A stretch of 10,383 nt of DNA from Bacteroidota bacterium (GTDB lineage: Bacteria > Bacteroidota > Bacteroidia > B-17B0 > Aurantibacillaceae): positions 1-10,383 of the forward strand of contig SYEI01000248.1 of the NCBI GenBank assembly GCA_005800865.1, read 5' to 3'. The position numbers were made by a program, and so were the translations under genes. Positions 1 through 7,700 of the stretch are shown here, piece after piece (the first letter of the stretch is position 1; the number at the start of each line of letters is the position of its first letter). The notes beneath the pieces were generated by a model, which was given only the letters and a program-made list of their open reading frames with translations, had not been told where the DNA came from and ran no database searches.

Positions 1-288
1 CAAGGGAAAAATTTAGCAGCCAATTTTTTAAATCAATTAAAAGGTAAAACTCAAAAAGAATACGAATACAAAGATTTAGGATCGATGGCAACTATTGGAA
101 AATATAGAGCTGTAGTGGATTTGCCATTTATTAAATTTCAAGGATTTTTTGCTTGGTACGTGTGGATGTTTTTACACTTAATGCTGATTTTAAGTGTGAG
201 AAATAAATTATCTATCTTTTTTAATTGGGCTTGGAGTTATGTGATGAAAGATTCTTCGTTGCGATTAATTTTGAAGTCGAAAAAGTAG
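1..288 (+). CDS. ndh: Type II NADH dehydrogenase (NDH-2), C-terminal end only
   Basis: This is the last 95 codons of an open frame that enters from the left edge, so the start and both nucleotide-binding domains lie outside the window. NDH-2 enzymes are single-subunit FAD proteins on the inner face of the cytoplasmic membrane; they pass electrons from NADH to quinone without pumping protons. What is visible fits the end of that family: a DLGSMATIGKYRAVVDL segment, which is the conserved stretch after the second Rossmann domain, followed by a hydrophobic aromatic stretch (FFAWYVWMFLHLMLIL) that anchors the protein to the membrane, and a short basic tail ending in TAG. No internal Met should be taken as the start, because the frame is open and family-like from base 1. 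The next gene is convergent. The family call rests on motif recognition of the tail alone. Confidence 0.8.
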   Translation, partial: QGKNLAANFLNQLKGKTQKEYEYKDLGSMATIGKYRAVVDLPFIKFQGFFAWYVWMFLHLMLILSVRNKLSIFFNWAWSYVMKDSSLRLILKSKK

Positions 289-297
289 ATTGAAATT

Positions 298-340
298 GGA
301 ACGCAGATGAAACGGATAGAACTGATTAACAGAGATTTTT
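298..340 (+). repeat. Degenerate short-period intergenic repeat (CGCAGAT/CGGAT/CAGAGAT type)
   Basis: Between two convergent genes the sequence reads as loosely repeated units of about 10-11 bases: AACGCAGATGA, AACGGATAGA, ACTGATTAA, CAGAGAT. From general knowledge, this style of non-coding repeat is scattered through intergenic gaps in many Bacteroidota genomes and some other phyla. I see no reading frame in it. Its function is unknown, and the family assignment is from memory of the pattern, not from a search. Confidence 0.4.
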
Positions 341-345
341 CTTTG

Positions 346-378
346 TTACTTTCTTTGCATGGCAGGCAAAGAAAGTAA
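346..378. repeat. Perfect 13-bp inverted repeat between convergent genes (possible transcription barrier)
   Basis: The left arm TTACTTTCTTTGC (346-358) is the exact reverse complement of the right arm GCAAAGAAAGTAA (366-378), with a 7-base loop. It begins just past the stop codon of the FAD dehydrogenase gene and 57 bases past the stop of the NADH dehydrogenase. The position fits a shared terminator for the two converging genes. However, neither strand has a clear run of T after the stem, so it is not a textbook intrinsic terminator and could instead be a dispersed palindrome. Confidence 0.5.
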
Positions 379-380
379 AA

Positions 381-1985
381 CTAATACGTTTGATGAATTG
401 CATTCACGCAATTAACACCGTCCATAGCCGCACTTACAATGCCTCCCGCATAGCCCGCGCCTTCGGCACAAGGGTATAAATTTTTGATTTGTACATGCTG
501 TAAGGTAAATTTATCTCTTGGTATACGAACAGGTGTAGAAGTGCGAGATTCAACACCAACAATAATGGCTTCGTTACTCACATAACCGCGCATTTTATTA
601 TTAAATGCTTTAAAGCCTTGTTGTAAAGTCGTACCTATCATTTTACCCAACACATCATTCATTTGAACCGATTGCGTGCCTGGTTGATACGAGCAATCAA
701 TTAATTTTGAACTCACTTTATTATTAACAAAGTCTTGCAAGTTTTGCGCAGGAGCTGTTTGTGTTTTTCCTCCCATTTCCCAAGCTTTATGTTCTATTTC
801 TCTTTGCAATTGCAATCCAGCTAAAGCACCGTGTTTTTTATAGGGTTCAAAGTCTATTAATTCTAAGCCAACAACAATGCCGCTATTGGCATAAGGGTTA
901 TTTCGTTTTGATGGACTCCAACCATTAGTCACTACTTCATCTTGGGAGGTAGCACAGGGCGCAATAATTCCTCCAGGACACATACAAAACGAATAAACTC
1001 CATGCCCTTGAACCTGATGCACTAAACTATAAGATGATGCAGGCAAATATGAACGCTTAGAAACGACTTCGTCGTGCGAGTGGCAACTGTATTGAATTTG
1101 ATCAATAAACTCTTGTGGATGTTCAACACGAACTCCTAACGCAAAAGGTTTTGCCTCAATGGCAATTTTCTTTTTATCTAATAACTCATAAATATCTCTA
1201 GCAGAATGACCAGTTGCTAAAATTAAATGGGTACAACGATGTTCAATACTGGTCTTATTATCTGTCACACTGAGCGGAGTCGAAGTGTCAATAATTACTG
1301 ATGAAATTTTATCGCCACTATAATTAATATCAACTAGTTTAGAATGAAAATGAATTTCCCCACCATGTTTTATAATGGTTTCACGCATATTAGAAATAAT
1401 ATTTGGCAATTTATTGGTCCCTATATGCGGATGCGCATCCACTAAAATAACATCATCAGCGCCATGAAATACAAAAGTTTTTAAAATATGTTCAATATCT
1501 CCGCGTTTACTTGAACGCGTGTATAACTTACCATCACTGTATGTACCTGCTCCTCCTTCTCCAAAACAATAATTACTTTCGGGATTAACGATATGCTCTT
1601 TATTAATCGCCGCTAAATCTCTTCTGCGTGCTTGAACATCTTTTCCTCTTTCAAATAAAATAGGTTTAATCCCAATTTCTAAACAACGTAACGCCGCATA
1701 CAAGCCAGCTGGTCCAGCTCCAATAATAGTAATTGATTTATGAGCACTTGAAACATCGTTATATTTGATTCCCAAATCATCATCGGCTACAGGTTCGTTA
1801 ATCCAAACCGCCAATTTTAAATTAACCTTAATGTTTCTCGAACGCGCATCAATACTGCGACGTAAGGGTTTAATAAAAAATGTATCGGTCGATTTTAATG
1901 ATAGGTGCTCAGCAACTTCTTGTTTTAATAATTGCTCATCGTAAGCAATGTGGGCCGCAACGGCTAGGTTCAATTCTTTTTTCAT
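381..1985 (-). CDS. FAD/NAD(P)-dependent dehydrogenase, COG2509-type, function unknown
   Basis: The 534-residue protein is a flavoprotein of a widespread but uncharacterised group. Residues 1-80 form a small N-terminal domain with the PLRRSIDARSR stretch typical of the group. A Rossmann dinucleotide fold begins at 84, with GAGPAG at 89-94 and an acidic E112 that would bind the FAD ribose. The signature FGEGGAGTYSDGKLYTR (141-157) follows, then ILATGHSARD (255-264), and a C-terminal EGAGYAGGI segment typical of flavoprotein oxidoreductases closes the FAD site. Length is normal for the family. The natural substrate is not known, and I cannot derive one from the sequence. It is the last gene of a minus-strand run, 37 bases after porT, so it may share its transcript. 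Residues 233-241 are encoded by a REP-like palindrome (see the separate entry). Confidence 0.85.
   Translation of the reverse strand: MKKELNLAVAAHIAYDEQLLKQEVAEHLSLKSTDTFFIKPLRRSIDARSRNIKVNLKLAVWINEPVADDDLGIKYNDVSSAHKSITIIGAGPAGLYAALRCLEIGIKPILFERGKDVQARRRDLAAINKEHIVNPESNYCFGEGGAGTYSDGKLYTRSSKRGDIEHILKTFVFHGADDVILVDAHPHIGTNKLPNIISNMRETIIKHGGEIHFHSKLVDINYSGDKISSVIIDTSTPLSVTDNKTSIEHRCTHLILATGHSARDIYELLDKKKIAIEAKPFALGVRVEHPQEFIDQIQYSCHSHDEVVSKRSYLPASSYSLVHQVQGHGVYSFCMCPGGIIAPCATSQDEVVTNGWSPSKRNNPYANSGIVVGLELIDFEPYKKHGALAGLQLQREIEHKAWEMGGKTQTAPAQNLQDFVNNKVSSKLIDCSYQPGTQSVQMNDVLGKMIGTTLQQGFKAFNNKMRGYVSNEAIIVGVESRTSTPVRIPRDKFTLQHVQIKNLYPCAEGAGYAGGIVSAAMDGVNCVNAIHQTY
1263..1290 (-). repeat. REP-like palindromic element inside the FAD dehydrogenase gene
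   Basis: The core CACTGAGCGGAGTCGAAGTG (1268-1287) has inverted ends CACT/AGTG, and the outer flanks (TGTCA on one side, TGTCA on the other) extend the near-palindrome. From general knowledge, this CTGAGC...GTCGAAG core is one of the commonest dispersed intergenic repeats in Bacteroidota. Here it lies in the coding strand of the 381-1985 gene, in frame, and is translated as DTSTPLSVT (residues 233-241). The family identity is from memory; the near-palindrome and its in-frame position are directly visible. Confidence 0.65.
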
Positions 1986-2022
1986 AGTGTGGAAGATTTT
2001 TATTCTTCAGTTTACAAAATTA

Positions 2023-2775
2023 CTACCCTTCAAATGTGATAGAAAAAATAACCATCTTGGAATTTACTTTTTCGAGACTGTTTGTGAAAATATTATTAAG
2101 TGGTTGTTTGAGATTTTTAGTGCCTTGTAAAACCTTGAGTTCTAAGCCTAATTTAAAATATTGCAAATAAAAATCAACACCTGCGCCACCGCTGTAAAAA
2201 AAATCATCTCGTTTTAACTGCACAGCATCATCTAATTGATTTGCGCCACCAGAAGAAACTGGTTTCTTTTTAGAAACTAAATCCATCGAATATCCTCCAC
2301 CTAAAATAACATAAGCGCCAAAATTATCTAAACGCTTAGATTGTAATTTAAGCTCCAGAGGGAAAATTAAAAAAGTAGATTCTACGCTTTTTTTATACTC
2401 TTTCGTACTATCTCTTTTGGCATTTTCTAATTTATACTCTAAACTGCGAGACGCAAAACTAATGTTTGGTGTAAAGCGCAAACGAATGTATTGATGTAAT
2501 CTAAAATCAGTAATAATGCCTAAAGCAAAGCCTGGATCCGACTTAGTGTAAATCGTTTTCATGCCATAAGTTACCCCACCAATAACGGTATCAGGAAGTT
2601 CGGAATTTTTAATAGTGTGGATTCTAAAATCCGTTTTATTATAAGCTAAGGCAAAACCAAAGTGCATCTTGTTTCTGTAAAACTTTGGCAGGTTTACTCC
2701 ACTCTCTTCTTTATGTTGAGAGAAGCTCTGAAGATAAATCAGGGTAAATGCAAGTATGTATAAAAGTTGTTTCAA
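2023..2775 (-). CDS. porT: PorT-like outer-membrane beta-barrel protein of the type IX secretion system
   Basis: The 250-residue protein has an N-terminal signal peptide (basic start, hydrophobic core LLYILAFTLIYL, probable cleavage near SFSQ at 17-20), then the PorT-like segment FYRNKMHFGFALAYNKTDFRI and alternating hydrophobic/aromatic strands. It ends in IFSITFEG, as expected for an outer-membrane beta-barrel. PorT (SprT in gliding flavobacteria) is needed for secretion of proteins with C-terminal sorting domains across the outer membrane by the type IX system, though its exact role is not settled. The start must be the TTG at 2775: the frame upstream runs to a stop with no ATG, and the first internal Met would remove the signal peptide. 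The gene lies 36 bases downstream of lspA and 37 bases upstream of the FAD dehydrogenase. An alternative is a generic PorT-family barrel with another role. Confidence 0.75.
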   Translation of the reverse strand: MKQLLYILAFTLIYLQSFSQHKEESGVNLPKFYRNKMHFGFALAYNKTDFRIHTIKNSELPDTVIGGVTYGMKTIYTKSDPGFALGIITDFRLHQYIRLRFTPNISFASRSLEYKLENAKRDSTKEYKKSVESTFLIFPLELKLQSKRLDNFGAYVILGGGYSMDLVSKKKPVSSGGANQLDDAVQLKRDDFFYSGGAGVDFYLQYFKLGLELKVLQGTKNLKQPLNNIFTNSLEKVNSKMVIFSITFEG

Positions 2776-2811
2776 TCTGTAATAAAACGTTATTATTTAG
2801 CTTTTATTATA

Positions 2812-3486
2812 CTAAGAATTAGACGATGATTCGTTAACTGGTTGCTCGTCAATTGGAGGAGCTTTTTCTTCAATTGTTGGTTTTGATTTAAAAAAGAAAT
2901 TTTGAAATACAAGTATAATACCCACACCAAATGAAATCGCCATATCGGCAAAATTAAAAATCGCATTAAAAAACTCGAAGTGTTCTCCGCCCCAAATAGG
3001 AAACCATGTTGGGAAATTTCCTTCAAATATGGGAAAGTAAAACATATCTACTACATGACCTTGTAAAAACCCTGCATAGCCTCCACCCTCAGGCATAAAA
3101 GCTGCTATTTCATATTCAGAACTAGGTCCAAACACAACTCCATAAAAAGCTGAATCTAAAATATTACCTAAAGCTCCTGCTAAAATAAGAGATACACAAA
3201 CGATAAATCCTTTATGCTCTTTATCATTCACAATTTTTTTAATATAAAATGCTCCTGCAAAAACAGCAATGATTCTAAATAAACTCAAAGCCAATTTTCC
3301 ATAATCTCCTCCAAACTCTAATCCCCATGCCATTCCTGGATTTTCTGTAAAAGTTATTCTAAACCAATCAAAAAAACGATGTGCCTCTCCAATAGGATAA
3401 TTAGCCTTGATGTATAGTTTGATACATTGGTCAATTAATAAGACTGAAAAAACAGTAATTATTGGAAGTCTGTATTTTTTAAGCAT
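2812..3486 (-). CDS. lspA: Lipoprotein signal peptidase (signal peptidase II)
   Basis: LspA is an inner-membrane aspartyl protease that removes the signal peptide from diacylglyceryl-modified prolipoproteins; globomycin inhibits the family. Visible family features in order: DQCIKLYI (19-26) in the first helix, TENPGMAWG (47-55), GNILDSAFYG (107-116), GHVVDMFYF (143-151) and FNFADMAI (177-184). By family alignment the catalytic pair is D147 and D181. About four hydrophobic helices are present. At 224 residues it is longer than the E. coli enzyme because of an extra loop at about 117-140, common in Bacteroidota, and a polar tail after residue 200 rich in Glu, Pro and Ser. The order ileS - DksA-like - lspA recurs in this phylum and resembles the ileS-lspA pairing of proteobacteria. 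A hairpin ends only 16 bases upstream of the ATG (see terminator). Confidence 0.95.
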   Translation of the reverse strand: MLKKYRLPIITVFSVLLIDQCIKLYIKANYPIGEAHRFFDWFRITFTENPGMAWGLEFGGDYGKLALSLFRIIAVFAGAFYIKKIVNDKEHKGFIVCVSLILAGALGNILDSAFYGVVFGPSSEYEIAAFMPEGGGYAGFLQGHVVDMFYFPIFEGNFPTWFPIWGGEHFEFFNAIFNFADMAISFGVGIILVFQNFFFKSKPTIEEKAPPIDEQPVNESSSNS

Positions 3487-3495
3487 AGAGCCTAT

Positions 3496-3531
3496 AAAAG
3501 CAAAAAGGTTATCTTACAAAGATAACCTTTT
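3496..3531 (-). terminator. Intrinsic terminator after the DksA-like gene, abutting the lspA start
   Basis: On the minus strand, AAAAGGTTATCTT (3531-3519) pairs perfectly over 13 bp with AAGATAACCTTTT (3515-3503) around a 3-base loop, followed by TGCTTTTAT. This gives a stem plus U-rich tail, the classic intrinsic terminator form, 25 bases past the stop of the 3557-4765 gene. The U-rich tail runs to within 10 bases of the lspA ATG at 3486. lspA transcription must therefore come from read-through or a promoter I cannot identify in this short gap. Confidence 0.75.
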
Positions 3532-3556
3532 ATTTTAGTTAGTATAAAAAAGAGAA

Positions 3557-4765
3557 TTAACTCGATTGATTTAATTTAGCATCAATTCCTAAGGTTGCGT
3601 GAGGAACCGAACGTAAACGCTCTTTAGGGATTAACTTCCCAGTTACACGACAAATACCATAAGTTTTATTTTCAATACGCATTAAAGCATTTTTTAAGTT
3701 CACAATGTATTTTTCTTGACGAACCGCTAATTGAGCGGTTTCTTCTTTGGATAATACATCAGATCCATCTTCTAATAATTTAAATGAAGGTGACGTATCA
3801 TCAGTTCCATGATTATCAGCATTAGATAATGTTTGTTTCAACAAATCATAATCCGTTTGTGCTTCTTTTAATTTATCAATAATTAAATCTTTAAACTCTC
3901 CTAATTCTTTATCAGAATAACGACTTCTGTCATCCTTCGTATTTAAAAACGGTTTTGGTTGAGCCGCTTGAGGTTTTTTAATTAATGGTTTTGTAATATC
4001 AATATGCAAAGGTCTGTTTCTGATATAAGATTCTGAGCCTGATGAACGACCTTCGTTTTTCTTTCTACGACCACGGCCACGTTTTTCAGGAATTTCATCA
4101 TCATCATCATCATCTAATGGAATACCGCCACCTTCTAAATCCAATACTGGTGCTTCGTCTAAATCAACTACTACATCATCATCATCTTCTGGTTTTTCGT
4201 AATCATCTTTTACATCTACATCAGAATCATCTTCCTCTTCTGGTTCAATATCATCTTCCTCATCGTCGTCGCCTTTTTTGCCTTTTTTAGATGGCTTTGC
4301 AGCTTTCTTAGAAGGTTTAGCGCCTTTTTTTGCTACCGCATCAATTGGCTTTCCAACAACTTTTGGTTTAGCTATTTCTTTAACTGCTTTAGTTGGTTTT
4401 GCAGGTGCTGCAATTTTTTTAGCAGGCTTAGCAGCAACTTTAGCTACTGGCTTTACTACTTTTTTCTCAACTTTTTTAGGTGCAGGTTTACTTGCTTTTG
4501 GAGCTGGTTTTGCAGCTTTTACTACTTTTTTTGCGGGAACTTTAGTCACTTTTTTTGGGGCTGGTTTTGGTGCAGGTTTTTTTGCAACAGCTTTTTTAGC
4601 TATTGGTTTTTTGGCAACTATTTTTTTAGCTACTGGTTTTGGAGCAGGCTTACTTGCTTTTTTAGCAGGTTTAGCCACAGCTTTTTTTGGAGCTGGTTTT
4701 GCAGCAGCTTTTTTAGGTGCTGGTTTGCTTGCTTTTTTAACAGGCTTTACAATTTTCTTTGCCAT
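3557..4765 (-). CDS. DksA/TraR-like protein with a long histone H1-like basic tail and a degenerate zinc finger
   Basis: The 402 residues split into clear blocks. Residues 1-165 are almost only Lys, Ala, Pro and Val in repeats such as KPAPKKA and AKKP, like the tail of histone H1. Residues 166-225 are strongly acidic, with a run of six Asp at 218-223. At 228-236 lies a basic RGRGRRKKN patch. Residues 282-402 form a DksA/TraR domain: a predicted two-helix coiled coil with an acidic turn (NADNHGTDD) and then YGICRVTGKLIPKERL. DksA works with RNA polymerase through the secondary channel. Here only C372 of the usual four zinc-binding Cys remains; the others are T375, G393 and A396. The tail suggests DNA or RNA binding, possibly nucleoid-associated, but this is inference. 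The gene starts 15 bases after the ileS stop, so the two are probably co-transcribed, and a terminator follows. The start ATG gives the full basic tail. Confidence 0.8.
   Translation of the reverse strand: MAKKIVKPVKKASKPAPKKAAAKPAPKKAVAKPAKKASKPAPKPVAKKIVAKKPIAKKAVAKKPAPKPAPKKVTKVPAKKVVKAAKPAPKASKPAPKKVEKKVVKPVAKVAAKPAKKIAAPAKPTKAVKEIAKPKVVGKPIDAVAKKGAKPSKKAAKPSKKGKKGDDDEEDDIEPEEEDDSDVDVKDDYEKPEDDDDVVVDLDEAPVLDLEGGGIPLDDDDDDEIPEKRGRGRRKKNEGRSSGSESYIRNRPLHIDITKPLIKKPQAAQPKPFLNTKDDRSRYSDKELGEFKDLIIDKLKEAQTDYDLLKQTLSNADNHGTDDTSPSFKLLEDGSDVLSKEETAQLAVRQEKYIVNLKNALMRIENKTYGICRVTGKLIPKERLRSVPHATLGIDAKLNQSS
4096..4113 (-). repeat. In-frame trinucleotide run, (CAT)6 on the + strand
   Basis: Six perfect CAT units on the plus strand are read on the minus strand as the six-Asp run at residues 218-223 of the DksA-like protein. 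Because the unit is one codon long, slippage would change the length of the acidic block without shifting the frame. A shorter CAT run occurs near 4175-4190. Confidence 0.7.
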
Positions 4766-4780
4766 ATTCTTAACTTAAAA

Positions 4781-7700
4781 TTAATTTAACTTTTCAATAG
4801 AAATAAGGGTAGATACCAATTCGTCAACTTCAACAGAATTTGCGGTGGCGGCGGACAAATTTTGTACCACTTGTAAATCTCCTGTCAGAGTTTCGGCGCA
4901 AATATAGTTCAAATTATTTTGAATGGCAGTATCAAGTGCATCATTTTGTTGAATTTTAACCAAAATCTTGTCTGTTACATCTAAACCACTGTCTTTACGC
5001 AAGTTTTGGATACGATTCACTAATTCTCTGGCTAAACCTTCTTCTTTTAAAGAATCTGATAAAGTCACATCCAAGGCAACGGTTATTTGCCCGCTATTAG
5101 CTACTTTCCAGCCTGGAATATCTACAGGGATAATTTCAACATCTTCTAATTCCAACAAAATCTCTTCGCCTTCCACATTCATCTTAAACTGGCCCGTTTT
5201 TTCAATTCCAGCAATAATTAAGTCGCCATGATCATTTGCATAAGCCTGAACGGTTTTCATGTGTTTACCACATTTTTTACCTAAAGTTTTAAAATTCAAC
5301 TTCAAATTCTTCACAATATGTGCTTCTTCTTCTGTCACAAATTCTAACTCTTTCACATTTACCTCAGCCAAGATAATATCTTTAACTGCCTCCACATGAG
5401 TTCTGAATTCATTATCTAAAATAGGAATACGAATTTTTTGTAATGGTTGGCGAACTCTTAAATTTTCTTTCTTACGAATAGATAAAATCATCGAAGAAAT
5501 TTTTTGCGCCATTTCCATGCGTTTTTCTAAGCTAGTATCAATAATGCTTAAATTAACTTTTGGATAATTCGTTAAATGCACTGAATTCAGTTCTCCAGAC
5601 ACATCATTCAAGTTTTGGTACAACCAATCTGCAAAAAATGGTGCTATTGGACTCATCAATTGCGACAAGGTATTTAAGCATTCGAATAATGTTTCGTACG
5701 CTGCTTTTTTATCGTCACTCATGTCGCCTTTCCAGAAACGACGACGAGATAAACGAATGTACCAGTTACTTAAATGCTCGTCAACAAATTCCTCAATATA
5801 ACGAGCTGCTTTATGAGGTTCAAATGTTTCGTATTGTTCTGTGACATCTTTTACTAATGAATTTAATTTTGATAAAATCCATCTATCAAGCTCCGAACGA
5901 TTACTAACGTTTACCGTATTGTTTAAATCAACTACAAAATTATCAACGTTTGCATATAAGGCAAAGAATCCATAGGTATTATAAAGTGTTCCAAATAATT
6001 TACGTTGCACTTCTCCAATTCCTTCCACGTCAAATTTTAAATTATCCCATGGAGCAGCATTTGCAATCATGTACCAACGAGTGGCGTCAGCACCATATTT
6101 TTCAATAGTTTCAAAAGGATCAACAGCGTTACCCAAACGCTTACTCATTTTGTTTCCGTTTTTATCTAACACTAATCCATTAGAGACAACATTCTTGTAT
6201 GCTACTGAATCGAAATTCATCGTTGCAATTGCATGTAAAGTAAAGAACCAACCACGAGTTTGATCAACGCCTTCGGCAATAAAATCAGCTGGGTAATATT
6301 TTTTATCGTCAATTAATTCTTTGTTCTCAAACGGGTAATGCACTTGCGCATAAGGCATAGCACCAGAATCGAACCATACATCAATTAAATCAGGCTCGCG
6401 GAATAATTTTTTTCCGTTCTTTTCTAATACGATATTATCAGCATAAGGTTTGTGTAAATCAAAGGTGTCGTAATTTTCTGCCGTAAAGTTTCCTGGAACA
6501 AATTTACCTAATGGATTTTCTGTCATGAATCCTTTAGCGATTGAATTATCAATTTGATTTTTTAATTCTTCAGCACTTCCAATTACAATTTGCTCAGAGC
6601 TATCTTCACTTGTCCAGATAGGAATTGGAATACCCCAAAAGCGAGAACGAGATAAATTCCAATCATTTAAGTTTTCTAACCAATTACCAAAACGACCAGT
6701 ACCAGTAGCTTCTGGCTTCCAGTTAATAGTTTTGTTTAATTCAATCATACGGTCTTTTGCCGCGGTTGATTTAATAAACCATGAATCTAATGGGTAATAT
6801 AAAACGGGTTTGTCAGTTCTCCAACAATGAGGATAACTATGTTCGTAGGTCTCTTTCTTAAATAATTTTCCTTCTTCTTGTAATTTTAAAACAATACGTT
6901 CATCAACACTCAAATAAGCTTTTAATTCTTTGATCTTGCCTGTTGCTTCTAAAATTTGTTTTTGTTTTTCGAACTCCACTTGTTTTTCAGCATCTGTATG
7001 ATACGCTTCTTTAACATATTCTTCGCCATACAAAAATGTACCGTCATTAATTTCAGGCAAAAAGCGGCCGCGTTTATCAACTAAGGTTAACGATCCAATT
7101 CCGTTTTGTTTAGCTACTCTAAAGTCATCTGCGCCAAAGCTAGGGGCAATATGAACAATACCTGTACCATCAGTTGTCGTTACGAAGTCACCAACAATTA
7201 CTTTAAACGCATCGCCATCTGTTGGTTGAGTGAATGGTAATAATTGTTCGTAAGAGATTCCTTCTAAATCTGAACCTTTGCAATGATTCACAATTTTAAA
7301 AGGAATGTTTTTGTCGCCAACTTTATAATCTTCAAATTTTAAATCCGTATGTTTTTCGGAAAAATATTTGTTGACTAAATCTTTTGCTAATACAACTGTT
7401 TGAGGAGCTCCGCTAAATGGATTAAAGCTTTCTACAAATACATAATCAATATCTTTTCCAACCGCTAATGCAGTATTTGAAGGTAATGTCCAAGGCGTCG
7501 TTGTCCAAGCAAGAATAAATAAATCACCCTTAATGTTGAATTTAGAATCCTTTACTTTAAACTGCACTGTCGCTGTTCTATCTTTCACATCTCTATAACA
7601 ACCAGGTTGATTTAACTCGTGAGAAGATAAACCAGTTCCCGCAGCTGGCGAGTAAGGCTGAATAGTAAAGCCTTTGTATAATAAGTTTTTGTTATTTAAA

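Noticed and set aside
2793..3026. Small minus-strand ORF overlapping the lspA gene
   Set aside because: It lies entirely within the lspA region in another frame, and lspA has all its conserved catalytic motifs.
4042..4290. Plus-strand His-rich ORF that might pass for a metal-binding peptide
   Set aside because: The His runs are the reverse reading of the Asp codons (GAT/GAC) of the acidic block in the DksA-like protein.
4280..4760. Repeated units that could suggest a CRISPR array or minisatellite
   Set aside because: Units are short, irregular and in coding frame (KPAPKKA-type peptides); there are no spacers of constant length.
4278..4778. Long plus-strand ORF rich in Ala, Gly and Phe opposite the DksA-like gene
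   Set aside because: It is the mirror of the Lys/Ala/Pro codon repeats (AAA/GCA/CCA) on the minus strand and has no independent motifs; the minus-strand gene has a clear conserved domain.
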